NCBI GenBank assembly: GCA_032718475.1
Contig: JAUCBJ010000823.1
Span: 1-58,534, forward strand
Origin: Nemertoderma westbladi
Taxonomy: Eukaryota > Xenacoelomorpha > Nemertodermatida > Nemertodermatidae
Reading direction: 5' to 3'
DNA length: 58,534 bases
The number at the start of each line of letters is the position of its first letter. Positions within the stretch are counted from its first letter, which is position 1. The notes below the pieces were generated by a model. It made no database searches. It was not told the DNA's origin and saw nothing but the letters and a program-made list of their open reading frames with translations. The position numbers and the translations under genes were made by a program. This document shows, piece by piece, positions 1 to 12,064 of this stretch.

Positions 1-174
1 CCTTTAAAGACCATTACGGATCCCAGCTCACCAAAGAACTAGTTTGGGAGCGAGACCGAATCAAAACCACGCTGTATCAGTGGATGATCAACACGGTGAG
101 CTTGGAGCAGATACGCTACCCCCTCTAGGAAGACTGGCAGCTGCTCGCCATGCTCGAACTGTTTATGACAGTAG

Positions 175-1119
175 TCATTAATTAGCAAAGAAACAAACGC
201 GTTCCTTGTATCTGATCAAGCAGTCTGTATCCATGAGTCGATCAAGATCACCATCAGGCCACTGGTCGACTTCCCCAGTTCCAAAGGTGACACAGTATCC
301 TATGATGCGAGATTCCTTCTTGACCTAGGAGTAGAGACCCCATTAAACTGCTGGACCAGAAAGTATTGGAAAAGACAGGATCAGCAACAGGAGGATCAGG
401 AGCAGATTGCCAAATACCATCGCATGCTCACCATGATATACAACAAATATGCACTTGACACTCCATTGGATACACGAACACTATCCAAACCCACTGAATC
501 TGACTCGATATCGTAATGCCGTACGGTTGTTACCACAACAACCCACGTGGATGCATACGATGAGTCTCCGACTATCGTATTCTCCCAAGGAGTGTCACCT
601 GAATCTCCAAATTATTGTGATACTGACATGCAGAACAGACAAGCAATTCCTAGTAGTGATCTGCCAATGGACCTCCTGGCGAGAGTGACACTTAGTGTCC
701 AACTCGACCATGGCACGGCCTCCGGGTTCGAGTATGTCGAAACCAACCTTCGGACCCGACACCCGGGATGATCACGTACACGGCACCCTTCTGGATGGCT
801 GCAGATACCGCAGACGCAAAGACCATAGATGGATAGACTGTATATACAGGCATATTCACCAAAAAGGTGCATATATTGCGACAATAACGATCACCTCCTT
901 AAAGCATGTCCAACCATGCACAACCAATGTCAGGATTGTACCTACCATTGTATCCTACCATATATGTTGTCTTACTGTGTGCGACTTTATCCTACCGTAT
1001 ATGATGTTTTACCATGTACGACTGTGCCCTACCGTATGCGTTTCGTATATGACGCGTCCTACTGTGTGGAATGTATACAGTGTGAACTGTCAGACTGTGT
1101 CGAATGCACACAGTGTTAG
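175..1119 (+). pseudogene. decayed retrotransposon Gag with CCHC zinc knuckle
   Basis: One reading frame stays mostly open from 175 to 1119 but is cut by in-frame stops at 514-516, 769-771 and 826-828, so this is a broken gene. Near its end, at about 868-909, it encodes RCIYCDNNDHLLKACP. This fits the C-x2-C-x4-H-x4-C zinc knuckle of LTR-retrotransposon Gag nucleocapsids. The upstream part (175-516) is hydrophilic and rich in Gln and Glu near its end; I infer it is a capsid or linker remnant. No protease or RT follows. It may belong to the same kind of Ty3/gypsy element as the integrase pieces at 11.4 and 32.1 kb, which share its orientation, but nothing in the sequence proves this. The knuckle is clear; the family assignment is not. 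Confidence 0.55.
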
Positions 1120-1152
1120 CTGTCAGATTGTGTGGAAAGCATACAGTAATAG
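1061..1152. repeat. 33-bp tandem repeat, about 2.7 copies
   Basis: Units start at 1061, 1094 and 1127, each opening with A(C/T)TGTGT(G/C)GAA and holding a (T/A)CACAGT-like core. The repeat makes the end of the Gag-like frame Cys- and Val-rich, which is therefore not meaningful protein sequence. Confidence 0.75.
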
Positions 1153-1912
1153 TGAAAGTAAACTGCGGGACTATATTTGATGTGTACAGTGAAGCAGTAT
1201 ACTATAAAATATAGAAAAATTAGAAAAATGGTATAATAGAGAAGTATTGGTGTACGAGTGATAAGAGTGCTAGTATAAGAATGCTAAGAGTACAATCATT
1301 TACCAGATGACCAAGTGCTCCGGTGTTATGGGTGTTACGGGAGCATCCCTGAGGCTCTGCCACCCAGAAAACCAATATGTCACCTCAAGCAGTTATTAGC
1401 CAAAATGGGAAATCTATTAGCACTCCGGTTTGTAAGAAACCCCAAGGTCAACTTACAACACGGGAGCCTTACTAAGGGAACCAAATTGGAAGTCAGATGA
1501 CCACGCAAGCTATTCATGTGTAGTAAATGTTAAAGCTATTGTGTTCATGTATATTTATTGGTACAGTGCATTATAACCAATCTACTATATGTAACGGCAT
1601 ACTAACATTATGCTGTCACCAATGGAGATTAATTAGGAAAGATAAGCGGATTAATCAAATGGCATTAGCGAATAGTGAAGCAGCAGCCCTGACGCCCCAT
1701 TGGTCGGGGCAGCAACCACAAGACCCTCTCAAACTAACAGTAGCTTATACCACTGTAATAGCAATTTATACAGCATGTCCTGGAATAATAGTGTCGTTAT
1801 TCAGCTACATGACCCCCCTCAAATTTTTCTACAAATCGTAATGAGATTGCATGAAATTTGAAACAGAGATAGTTTCACCTCCCTCCTCCTTACTGGGTGA
1901 GCCAGAATTTTT
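1153..1912. other. no recognisable gene
   Basis: I see only short unconserved open frames. The stretch around 1190-1260 is AT-rich with a TATAAAATATAG box. The longer frames at 1315-1500 and 1527-1841 have no recognisable motif and I do not call them. Confidence 0.5.
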
Positions 1913-1914
1913 AT

Positions 1915-2400
1915 TTTTGCTTTCATTCTTTAGCTACAAGCGTTTAAAAAAAGTGTCTCCGTCGATATTGCACCAGTTACACCGCAGTTATTCTTCAAAC
2001 ATTTAGTGATTTGTTGGTACTAGTGGAAAGCTGACCGTGCAAGGATTCCAAATATGTGAAAATATTTCAATTTGGTTGGGAAATAGCTGAGATATGGGCA
2101 TTCGAATTTTGCATGTATTTGCTTCCGCTGCGGGCCATTTATTCTATTAAATAAATACTTCTAGTTCTAGAACATTTTCATTATGTATGAATAGAATATC
2201 CATATACTAGTATTATCATGTAGGCATTGCATTGTTGCCAATCTATTTATGAGATAAACAAAATGTTCTGAAACATTGTGTATTTATTTAATAGAATAAA
2301 TGGCCTGCAGCGTAAGCAAATCCATGCAAAATTCGAATGCCCATATCTCAGCTATTTCCCAACCAAATTCAAATATTTGTAAAAGAATAGAATAGAACAA
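1915..2400. mobile_element. fold-back element, copy 1
   Basis: Two arms (about 2035-2165 and 2275-2375) are inverted copies. The left reads GGGAAATAGCTGAGATATGG then GCCATTTATTCTATTAAATA; the right carries the reverse complements in mirror order. A closely related fold-back lies at 50.66-51.24 kb and shares the outer segment AAGCGTTT(T)AAAAAAGTG as well as the arms. No transposase is encoded. The loop is 80-100 bp and unrelated in length and content between the copies. Confidence 0.7.
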
Positions 2401-2493
2401 ATAATAGAAATAGCAAAGAATAGAACATACAATTTTATTTTTCAGAGTGTTCATCTGTTATTTGCGTACTATTTCCCCTGGGGAGGCACGAAT

Positions 2494-2537
2494 TCCCCCC
2501 CGGGGGGGGGGGGGGGGGGGGAGGGGGGGGGGGGGGG
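2494..2537. repeat. poly-C/poly-G tract
   Basis: A run of C is followed by more than 35 G with a single A break. It may be a polymerase-slippage tract, and its length in the assembly should not be trusted. Confidence 0.85.
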
Positions 2538-2856
2538 ATTCTCTCCACAACCTCCCTCATCCCCTCACTCCTTATCTGTAAAATGCAATTATATTTGTAA
2601 GACAACATTAAAGATTGGAATAAACGACCAAATTATTTGATTCTAAATCAGAATGAATTTAAATCGAAATTCCAAACTACACTGTAGATTTATCAACCAC
2701 CTAATTAATAACTTACGGAAGTATTGTAGTTATTTTTAAACCGCAGTGTACGTACATGGGGGTGAGTCTAAATAAATAATAATAAAACTTAACATAATTT
2801 TGATTGTCTAAGTCTATTTTATCTGCCTGTTTATTCACTTTTTAACTATAACAAAC

Positions 2857-3513
2857 CTGTTTCTGTTCCAATCTGTAGCTCAAATTGTAAACTCTCATCA
2901 TAGATTAACTCCATCTGAGCTTCTGATACATAAAAACTATAATAGCGAACATGAGCAATGTATCCTTTAAACGCAGTTCCATCAGTTTCTCGTTTCCCTA
3001 TCAACAGAGTGTTCTTAGTATCTGCTGTTCCTCTAGCTGTTGATGGTGTACCAAACTCCATCATCTGATGTTCAACATTCCCAACTTTCCGACTGTACAA
3101 CATCACCTTTTTATCCACTGCATTGACAGCAACAGCCACCATATACCATTCATTAATTTCTGTTGCATTAGCCATAGTATGTCCCGGTGACATTCCATTT
3201 TCAGCATTAAATTTTAGGGTTGTTGCTTCGGGATCTAACCAAAAATGAGAACCCGTGGCTGAAGGATTGCCATATTCAAATATTGGACCTGGTCCCTCTG
3301 GTTTTACGAAAACAACCATGGTGAATGTTTCTGATAGTAACTCTACACCATGTTGAACTGAAACATATCCGCTACGGAAATTCATTGCCTGGTTATCAAC
3401 ACCTGATGGTCCTGGACCAAATGATGGCATTTTTTCGATGATCCCATTTTGTTTTTCCATCTTGTCATTGGCTCCAGATTCTATGTTTAGGGGCCAGTAA
3501 GCTTCGTTAATAA
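2857..3513 (-). CDS. LamG/pentraxin-like domain exon, repeat 1 (host gene)
   Basis: This is an internal exon of 657 bp. The acceptor TTTATAG lies just upstream of 3513 and the donor CAG|GTTTGT just after 2857. The frame is open throughout with phase 1 at both ends. It encodes AYWPLNIE, then GPGPSGVDNQAMNF, GYVSVQ, ETFTM, FVKPEGPGPIFEYG, EWYMVAVAVNAVDKKVMLYS and a C-terminal GYIAH-RYY-YDESLQFE. The length and alternating hydrophobic pattern fit a concanavalin A-like LamG/pentraxin jelly-roll, an extracellular ligand-binding fold. Three homologous exons follow at 9716, 46497 and 52090. This copy lacks the Cys seen just before the WPLN motif in the other copies. It is not a stand-alone gene: the ATG at 3460 is internal. 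Which extracellular protein it belongs to cannot be told from the window. Confidence 0.8.
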
Positions 3514-3859
3514 CTATAAATGTAATTATAAATTGTAAATTTAATTATCTGATGTTCAACAATCAACAACCTGTTTGTTGTGGATAGGTTTTGGTACTCG
3601 TTAGGTAATTCGCATTATAAGATGCACAATGTTGTGACATGGAATTGCCAAAACCCAGCACCACCCTGCATGTGCTACAGGTTAGACTTGATGGCCACTG
3701 CTATCATAGAGCTGCAGCCTGGGAATGATTTGGCATCCGGCTGACCAAACGTGGTCGAAATTCCTGAAATAAAGCTTAGACTAGCTTAGACTTGCTACAT
3801 AGTTTTGCTACAGAAATTGAGATATTTACATACTGGGTGGGAAATGTGTGGCGAGCCAC

Positions 3860-5745
3860 AACTACTACTACTACTACTAGCATCGGCATGCTGCATTGCA
3901 GCTGCATTTTTAAGAATGCTGTGCCGGCTTGTCGACAAAATTGCGCCGCCACAACTCCCTATCACCCATGACATTTGCTAGATCATCCGCATCTTCAAGG
4001 CCAGTGTCCTTTAAGATGCGTCTCAAGAAAGTCATGGGCTGTCCACCATGCTTATTCACTCCATGAGGCTGCCAAAGTACAAGATTATGCACTGGCTGGT
4101 CCTCACGGCGAAAGCAATGTCCTGCAAAGCGGAGGCGATTTTGTTCTAGTGTCAAGCTTGGGGAACCAATGAGACACCTCCAATGTTATATAGTGTCTGG
4201 TTGGAGATGTGTGCATTGTACTTGACACAATGAACCCGGCGTAGCATTCTTGTGAATGTGCCATCCAGAGATTTGGTGTCCTCAGCAGTTAAAGCCCAGC
4301 ATGGACTCCCATAGAGGAGTACTGGAACTACTGCTGCTCTAAATAATCGGACCTTAAGTTTCCGATTAATTCTCGGTGACTTCCAAATCCTGGAAAGCCT
4401 ATTCAAGGCTGCCCATGCCTTTCCCTTACGTATTCGAAGGTCCTCACCTGACTTCCGGATCCATGATCCCAGGTAACAGAAGTCGTCCACATGCTCAAGC
4501 ATACCATCCTTTGAGCTTATGCTCATCCGATCAGAGACTTGATGAGGACTTTCAAAGTTAACTGTCAAAATTTTGGTCTTTCTGGAGTTAATAAAAAGAC
4601 CAACACTAGAAGCAGCATGTTCTAATGAGCTGAGGAGCCGTTGGGCTCCCTCTAGTGATTCTGAGAGTACTCCTAAGTCATCAGCAAAGTCTAGATCAGT
4701 TAGGTACTTGGCAGGATTTCCTCGACTTCTGGAGCCAGTAGGTGGAGTTATCATCACCCCATCATCATTATGATGATCTAAGGACATGCGTGAACATAGT
4801 CAACCACAATTATGAACAAGAATGGTGCAAGTGTGTCTCCCTGGAGGACGCCCCATAACACTTCAAATGGTTCTGTGTCACCGTCAACAGTAGACACAAA
4901 TGTTGTCGAACCATTGTATACTGATCTGATTGCTGCAATAATTTCATCAGGAATCCCTATAATGAAAGTATGCTGAACATACGTGAGCAAGAGACTGAAT
5001 CAAAGGCCTTGAAGAAGTCAACAAAGATAACAGCCAGATGCCTGTCTTTCTTTTTTGATAACTCTTCAATTATCCTTCTAAGTGCCAAAATGGGCTCCAT
5101 GGTCCCACGACCTTTACGGAACCCATTCTGATTTCCATGGAGCAGTCTCTCAATGGGATCCCTGATGCGATTTAATAGAATTCTATTGTATAGCTTTGCT
5201 GCAATCGAGATCAATGAGATTCCCCGAAAAGAACCAAAGAGTGTTAGGTTGCCCTTCTTGGGAACAGGCACCAACTATTCTTAGTTTTCCAACGTTTTCA
5301 TTTTTTATGGGAGTCTTGTTGTTCGGTACATGTCTATTATGATGGGATAGATGAGCTTTAAACACTCAGGTATTTTAAAGACCTCAGGGGGAACACCATC
5401 TACTCCACTTGCACGATTGGTCTTAATGCTCTTTGCAGCAGCCTTCACTTCTGCAAAGGAGATATCGCCAATGGGAATATCTGGGAATAGACTCAGACAC
5501 TTTTACTTCTATAAAGTTATCAGGCAATACCCTGTCATTATTGAGGAGCTTTTCAAAGTGGACCTTCCAACCATTGGGGCGATTGGCTGGTGATTCAGCC
5601 TTAACCTTGGTGGTTGGTTGCCTTTTCCACCCAGTAAGCAAGTTGATCGATTTCCATGCCTGGGATGATTGCCTGCTGTCGTCAGCATCATTGATGGCAT
5701 CAACCTGTTGGTTTATTAGCTCCTGTAGATTAACAGAGTAAATTA
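3860..5745 (-). mobile_element. LINE-A copy 1: RT and C-terminal part, truncated
   Basis: This is a non-LTR retrotransposon ORF2 fragment broken by several indels, with pieces at 5274-4957, 4990-4778, 4787-4152 and 4155-3910 in different frames. Visible RT motifs are VDFFKAFDSVS, GVLQGDTLAPFLF and DLDFADDLGVL. The C-terminal part includes CYLGSWIRKSGEDLR, LLYGSPCWAL and RLRFAGHCFRRED. The 3' end (low coordinates) carries a conserved GCATGCTGCATTGCAGCTGC segment and a short (CTA)n tract (3863-3880), a microsatellite tail in the style of RTE/CR1-type LINEs. The endonuclease is absent. A C-terminal part of the same family lies beside LamG repeats 2 and 3. Broken and not functional. Confidence 0.85.
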
Positions 5746-6003
5746 ACAGAGATAATTTTTAATAAGGTAAAATAGTCCAATAAGGTCAAATAGCTCAATA
5801 CATTGTTTTCTGTGATTTCTAACTGTATTCTTGACATCTGTGTAACATGAAAGATAGTCACGAAAAGGTACAACAGACATCAAATATGGCAAAAAACAGG
5901 TGTGATATTAAATTCACTTTGAACAACAAATAGAGATCAAATAACAAATGGACCACACAATTAAAAATTATATCGTTTCGAATTAATTTAATAGTGGATA
6001 TTT

Positions 6004-6297
6004 GGCGGAAGGGGAGAGTTAGATGAACTGCATTTATGTGACAGTGTGCATTCGGGGGAAGTTTGGTGAACTGCATTTATGTGACAGTGTGCATTCGGGG
6101 GAAGTTTGGTGAACTGCATTTATGTGACAGTGTGCATTCGGGAGAGGTTTGGTGAACTGCATTTATGTGACAGTGTGCATTCGGGGGAAGTTTGGTGAAC
6201 TGCATTTATGTGACAGTGTGCATTCGGGGGAGGTTTGGTGAACTGCATTTATGTGACAGTGTGCATTCGGGGGAAGTTTGGTGAACTGCATTTATGC
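6004..6297. repeat. 43-bp minisatellite, about 7 copies
   Basis: Units begin with GAACTGCATTTATGTGACAG at 6025, 6068, 6111, 6154, 6197, 6240 and 6283, exactly 43 bp apart. They differ by a few bases in the G-rich GGGGGAAGTTTGGT portion. The last unit is truncated. Confidence 0.95.
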
Positions 6298-7821
6298 AGT
6301 GAATCCAAACTCCCCCCTTTGAGATATCATATACCTAAGACGTGCTAGGGTGTCGGGGAAATATTTGTTACTGTCACACTTTGCTTCCATTTATCCTATC
6401 CTATAATATTACTCCAATCAGATAAGATATACTAATCAGTAATTTAGAACTCTAAACTGTCTTTCATGCAAACAAAATTCAAACTAAAGACAGTGAATGA
6501 CCATGCTGCCATGACCATGGAAATAATTTAAATATAATTATATATCAAATATTTTGGAAGGCTTCCAAGTTAAACCCCAAAACAATTATTTTATTACATA
6601 TAGTAAATAACATTGCATGTTCTTCTTCTTCTCATAATAAAATATAATAATGAAATATATCTGACTGGAGTAACATTTCACAACCAAAATGTTTCAGTGT
6701 GAAAAGTGTACCACACGCCCGCCCAAACAGCCGCATACGCATCGCCAACAAATTTAACAAAAGGTTACATACATGTTGGGTTAATGACAAGTGAAAATTG
6801 ATCGTGTAATATAAACTAAATTAAACGACGGGCTGGCTCTCCTCCACTTCCCAATGGAAATGTACCCAATGGAAATGTTGTTATAATCTAATATTGGGGC
6901 GGGTTTCTCTCGGTGAGATTAATAGGTGTACTAAGGGGCCAATGAAAGAAAGGAGGGAGGTTGTGTAGCGACCTCCTTCACTGGATAGCAGTAATTTGTA
7001 CGGGAGTAGCCGCCAATATTGGTTGGAATTGTGGGTGTGGGCGGTTAAGGATGTCTGGGATGGAATTATGTTGTAATATTGGATATTAACGGAATGAAAT
7101 ATTACGGTGGGAAAGGGGGAAAAAGGGAATAATTGTGTAGTGATTATTGCATTTTTAAATTGGAATCATGACAGAGTGTATTTTTGTATGTTTGCCTACG
7201 GAGGCGCGAAAAATCGATTACAACGAATACCCCCGCAGAGAAAATTCCAGCTGTCTACTTCCTTAAATAGCAGTATTATATATTGTAATTATTACATATT
7301 GACAGTAGATAAGAGACCTTCAATTCTGCACGGAAAGGTTTAATTTTAAATGCATTTGCGCCACTCAAAAGGCTACTCCTGTTTTTCCTTTAAAATTTGA
7401 AAAGACATTTACGTGCTCTGGTTACTGGAGGAAAGATCATTCACTACTTATTTTAGAAAAATATTTCCTTTAAACTGATCATAAGAACTAACTAAGAAAT
7501 ATACAAGTATGTACAATTTCAATGAATACTGTATATTAAAAAAAAACAGATTTTAAACTTCCAAAAACTAGAGGTGTCTCCAAAAGGTGCCCACCCACCC
7601 CCGGTTAACCTTGTTTATGATCTACATAGAGAAACAAAGACGATATTATTGGCCATTTAGATGAATGCAATTTCTATTTAATTATCTTAACAATAAACGA
7701 TAAGTAAACACAGGTGTGGGGCTTCCCTTCGTGTGGCACGAAGTCAATGAGTCTTTGCATAGCAGTTAAATTGTGGAGCCTTGAAATTTTAAGTTTTACC
7801 TTGACAGAGTATTGCTTTGCG
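6298..7821. other. non-coding, no element recognised
   Basis: The stretch is AT-rich, with only short unconserved frames (for example 7107-7343) and a small duplication of CCCAATGGAAATG near 6850. Likely intron of the LamG array gene. Confidence 0.5.
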
Positions 7822-9342
7822 TTAACCCTATTACCACTGGGGGGGGGGGGGGGGGGAATCGGCCCCTTCCTAGTTTTTAGTTGCTGTAACTATGCAACCA
7901 CATTACGTACCAGCCCAATTTTTATTGAGAATTAGCCAAATTTAATGCCGCATCTTTTGCAAAAAACGACGTCGCAATTGGATTTCTACTTTTCGATGTG
8001 GGTTCCACCTCAAAATTTGGTCTCCAGCACCAAATTTTTTTTGACATTTTCGAATTTTACAAAGTCATTCGTGATTTAGTAATTATTTATGTTTGGGCAA
8101 TTTTTATATATTTTTATTGGTTTGGATCACTCTAATGCTCTATACAAGTATGTACGTGTAGCGGTACGTCATTTTTGGAGCACCAAAATTAGGGCGTGGC
8201 ACTTTAAAATTTCAAAATTACTTTATTCGGAAAATTTACTAAAGTTTTGATTTCGAAGCATTTTTATTTGTTTTCTGGAGCGCTGAATCGATTGAAAGTA
8301 ATATAGAAGCCTGAAGGCTTAGTGGTTCGCCATTTTTCGTGCACCAAAATTTTACATTTCATTTTACAAAATTTGAAATGCCAAGCCCTAATTTTGGTAC
8401 ATCAAAAATGGCTAACCTCTAAGTCTTCCGGCTTCTATATTACTTTCAATCGATTCAGCGGTCTAGAAAACCTATATAAATGCGTTAAAATTTCAATTCT
8501 GGTTTATTTTCCGAATCTCGTATTTTTCAAAATTTGAAGTGCCACGCCCTAATTTTGGTGCAGCAAAAATGGCGAACCACTAAGTCTTCAGGCTTCTATA
8601 TTACTTTCAATCGATTCAGCGGCCCAGAAAACCTATATATAAAGATGCGTTGAAATAAAAAATTAGGGGCATTTTCTGAATATCTAATTTTTCAAAATTT
8701 GAAGTGCCACGCCCACTTCTTAGGTGCACGGAAAATAGCATCCACTTCAATTTTTGGAAATGGAATATAATCACATTCGATTCAGCGTCTTGAAAAACCT
8801 ACACACTGCGCCATGGTATGTTTTGTATAATCTTATCTCGTATCCATCCATATCAAAAACATATGTTCAGTTAACCAGTACACCAGTGTATTTCAGTAGT
8901 TATAAAGATTCAAGATATCTGACTGTCAACCACACGGAATACCTAAATAGAATATATGAATATACCTCTACAGCCCGGACCGGTACCCAATCACATGTAC
9001 CGCTTACACATACACATACCGTTATACAGTATGATAATTCTATAATATTATACCATAAATCTAGCCAACACTGCCACACTATTACGTTTTTAGAAAACGA
9101 AAAATTTTGTAATTTTGTCCTGGGACTACTTTTATTTTTCATCAAAATTATGATTCCCTGCTTATGAAATTTTAACTTTTTAAGGTTTGGTAGTGTTTCA
9201 TCTATAGTTGTTTCACCAACAGCCCAAATTTTGTAGGATTTCATTGGACGATTACAAAAATATAGTGGGTGGGCCGAATCGCCCCCCCCCCCCCCCCCCA
9301 GTGGTGCTAATGGTCAAAACACCCCAGTGGTAATAGGGTTAA
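7822..9342. mobile_element. non-autonomous piggyBac-like element
   Basis: The ends are perfect inverted copies beginning CCCTATTACCACTGG at 7826 and finishing with its reverse complement at 9338. Each is bordered by TTAA (7822-7825 and 9339-9342). A TTAA target duplication with CCC..GGG ends is the hallmark of the piggyBac superfamily. No transposase is present. A G run of about 18 sits just inside the left end. A matching C run (from about 9281) lies inside the right end, separated from it by about 35 bp. The interior holds one inverted and two direct copies of a roughly 170-bp block (see 8165-8720). Confidence 0.85.
8165..8720. repeat. internal direct and inverted repeats of about 170 bp
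   Basis: A block containing GCCACGCCCTAATTTTGG, a CTTCTATATTACTTTCAATC segment and GATTCAGCG occurs inverted at about 8165-8350. It then occurs twice in direct orientation at about 8375-8530 and 8535-8690, with a further partial start near 8700. The inverted pair can form a long hairpin. Confidence 0.8.
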
Positions 9343-9715
9343 CAACTTGTCTCAATAAACTCAAGAAAAACTTAGTCAAGGTAAATCTGAGTTTCACGGT
9401 GACCTTGAATTTGATTCAAGGTCAATCTCAATATTTTTTAATTTACCCAGCCCAGAATTGAAATGAAATTTACGTTTATAATAACGTTTTAGATAATTAG
9501 ATGACGCAAATTATTTCTGAACAAATTTTAGAACAGCGCTGGCAAATTATTTCTGAGCAAATTTTAGAACAGCGCTGGCGGTGAGCTTGGGGGAGGGGGG
9601 GGGGGGGGGTGTGGTGGTGGTGGATCTCATAAAGGGCCTCAGAAGGGACAGTTACAAGAATTAATGAAAGTTGAAAAATACATTTTATTCATTATATTTA
9701 ATTACAATAACAAAC
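9343..9715. other. non-coding with a 36-bp tandem duplication
   Basis: Units of 36 bp at 9507-9542 and 9543-9578 (CAAATTATTTCTGA(A/G)CAAAT...) are near-identical. A poly-G stretch follows at 9591-9610. No gene is seen. Confidence 0.7.
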
Positions 9716-10381
9716 CTGTATCAATTCCAATCTGTGTCTCAAATTCTAAACTTTCATCATAAATCGAATCCATCCGAACTTCTGGTACATAATAATCGTA
9801 ATATCGAGCTTGGGCAATATATCCTTTAAAGGCAAACCCATCCATTTCCCGTTTCCCAATATTCAGAGTGTTCTTAGTATCGGCTGTACCTCTAGCTGTT
9901 GATGGTGTATCAAACTCCATCTTCTGATGTTCAACATTTCCTACTTTCTGACTGTACAACATCACCTTTTTGTCCACTGCATTGACAGCAACAGCCACCA
10001 TATACCATTCATTAATTTCTACAGCATTAGCCATTGCAAGTGATGGTGAAATGCCATTTACAGAATTATAGTACAGAGTTGTTGCTGCGGGATGTAACCA
10101 CAAATGCGAACCTATGGCTGAAGACTCTCCGAATTGAAATATTGGACCATTTCCCATAGGTTTCACAAAAGCTAACATAGTAAATGTCTCTGTTAGTAAC
10201 TCTACACCATGATGAACTGAAACATATCCACTACGGAAATTCATTGCCTGGTTATCGACTCCTGATGGTCCTGGAACTAACGATGGACTTTCTTGAATGG
10301 TGCCATTTTGTTGTCCCATCTTGTCATTCGCACCATACTCTATGTTTAAACTCCAGTGAGCTGAAGGTTGACAAATAATTG
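9716..10381 (-). CDS. LamG/pentraxin-like domain exon, repeat 2 (host gene)
   Basis: This is an internal exon of 666 bp with acceptor ATTTGCAG just upstream of 10381 and donor ACAG|GTTTGT after 9716. Phase is 1-1 and the frame is fully open. It repeats the landmarks of repeat 1: GPSGVDNQAMNFRSGY, ETFTM, EWYMVAVAVNAVDKKVMLYS and GYIAQARYY. It has a Cys before the first Trp, where repeats 3 and 4 also have one. The ligand-facing part around GNGPIFQFGESSAIGSHLWL differs most from the other copies. The conserved frame and splice signals amid decayed transposons suggest it is still used. The partner domains of the gene lie outside this window or are not recognisable. Confidence 0.8.
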
Positions 10382-10477
10382 CTGCAAATATATAAGATAT
10401 AATGGAATATGATGTTGTAACTATGTCTTACTGGTACTTGTCTAGGAGTTCTTGTTAAAGACACTCCGACACTCGGC

Positions 10478-11405
10478 ATGCTGCATTGCAGCTGCATTTT
10501 TAAAAATGCTGTGCCAGCTTGTCGACAAAATTGCGCCGCCACAACTCCCTATCACCCATGACATTTGCTAGAACATCCTCATCTACAAGGCCAGTGTCCT
10601 TTAAGATGCGTCTCAAGAAAGTCATGGGCTGTCCACCATACTTATTCACTCCATGAGGCTGGCAAAGTACAAGATTATGCACTGGCTGGTCCTCACGGCG
10701 AAAGCAATGTATTGCAAAGCGGAGGCGATTTTGTTCTAGTGTCAAGCTTGGGGGAACCAATGAGACACCTCCAATGTTATATAGTGTCTGGTTGGAGATG
10801 TGTGCATTGTACTTGACACAATGAACCCGGCGTAGCATTCTTGTGAATGTGCCATCCAGAGATTTGGTGTCCTCAGCAGTTAGAGCCCAGCATGGACTCC
10901 CATAGAGGAGTACTGGAACTACTGCTGCTCTAAATAATCGGATCTTAAGTTTCCGATTAATTCTCAGTGACTTCCAAATCCTGGAAAGCCTATTCAAGGC
11001 TGCCCATGCCTTTCCCTTACGTATTCGAAGGTCCTCACCTTACTTCCGGATCCATGATCCCAGGTAACAGAGGTCGTCCACATGCTCAAGCATACCATCC
11101 TTTGAGCTTATGCTCATCCAATCAGAGACTTGCTGAGGACTTTCAAAGTTAACTGTCAAAATTTTGGTCTTTCTGGAGTTAATAAAAAGACCAACTCTAG
11201 AAGCAGCATGTTCTAATGAGCTGAGGAGCCATTGGGCTCCCTCTAGTGATTCTGAGAGTACTCCTAAGTCATCAGCAAAGTCTAGATCAGTTAGGTACTT
11301 GGCAGGATTTCTTCAATTTCTGGAGCCAGTAGGTGGAGTTATCATCACCACATCATCATATTATGATGATCTAAGGAGATGCGTAGAACATAGTCAACCA
11401 CAATT
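10478..11405 (-). mobile_element. LINE-A copy 2: C-terminal fragment
   Basis: This has the same 3' end as copy 1 (CGGCATGCTGCATTGCAGCT), then the C-terminal ORF2 region with GSPCWAL, RMLRRVHCVKYNAH and HCFRREDQPVHN. The frame is open over 10997-10500 and then broken. The copy stops abruptly at about 11405, where Ty3/gypsy sequence begins. It lies only about 100 bp from LamG repeat 2. Confidence 0.85.
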
Positions 11406-12064
11406 ATGAACGATTTTCATGAAATTATGAAAGATAACACTATCTTCTCTGCTTCCTGTGTTAATGCAACCATAACCGCCTTACCTAACATAATACATGG
11501 TATGCATGATGAAACACCTATTCACGCACCAAAAGTCAAACCCATTCAGATTATCAGCGTAACATATGGTTTTACTACCCTTTGCAAGCGTCTTGCAGTT
11601 AACGAAGACTATTTAGCCTTAATTCAATCCCTACAAAGATGAGATTTCTCTACATCAATCTATACAGCCTCCTTCGCTAAAATAGCTGATGAACTAACCA
11701 TTGAACAGGGAATTGTACTCAAGGGTGAGTGTATAGTTTTACCCCCAAGTGAAATATCCACAGTTTTACACAACCTGCACCTGTCACATGGAGGTGCAGT
11801 ACCTATGAAAATGAGAGCACGAACATGTCTTTTTTGGCCCAAAATGTCAACAGATATCGGGCAAATAGCTGCAGACTGCTATGAATACTCCCATCTCCAT
11901 GCAGCACTTCCTGCTGAACCTCTCCATCCATATACACCACCATCCATACCTATGCAGGCAATGGTGGCAGACTTCTTTTCATATGAAGAAACTAATTATC
12001 TAGCCATTGTAGATGTCAACTCTGGATACCGATGGCTAAAACGTTGTTCAGGATCACCATCATC
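11406..12064 (+). pseudogene. Ty3/gypsy integrase, N-terminal half
   Basis: From about 11675 one frame reads an integrase zinc-binding region: HNLHLSHGG, then RARTCLFWPKM and ADCYEYSHLH, an HHCC-like finger with the last Cys replaced. The start of the catalytic core follows (MVADFFSYEETNYLAIVDVNSGY). The frame is then interrupted by the Polinton. The rest of the same core resumes at 32069. The first catalytic Asp (VADFF) is in this half. An unassigned open stretch upstream (11406-11642) may be degenerate pol. 12059-12064 (ATCATC) is the left copy of the Polinton target duplication. Confidence 0.75.

Noticed and set aside
612-884. Minus-strand frame of 90 codons
   Set aside because: Antisense to the Gag remnant with the zinc knuckle; Cys/Gly-rich from repeats and no motif.
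6004-6297. CRISPR-like array at the 43-bp repeats
   Set aside because: The repeats are head-to-tail with no unique spacers, and the genome is eukaryotic. It is a minisatellite.
8754-9244. Overlapping frames on both strands inside the piggyBac-like element
   Set aside because: No transposase motif and no conserved pattern; the element is non-autonomous and these are chance frames.
9702-10319. Stand-alone LamG genes starting at internal Met codons
   Set aside because: Open frame continues upstream to consensus splice acceptors in all four copies, so these are internal exons and not separate genes.
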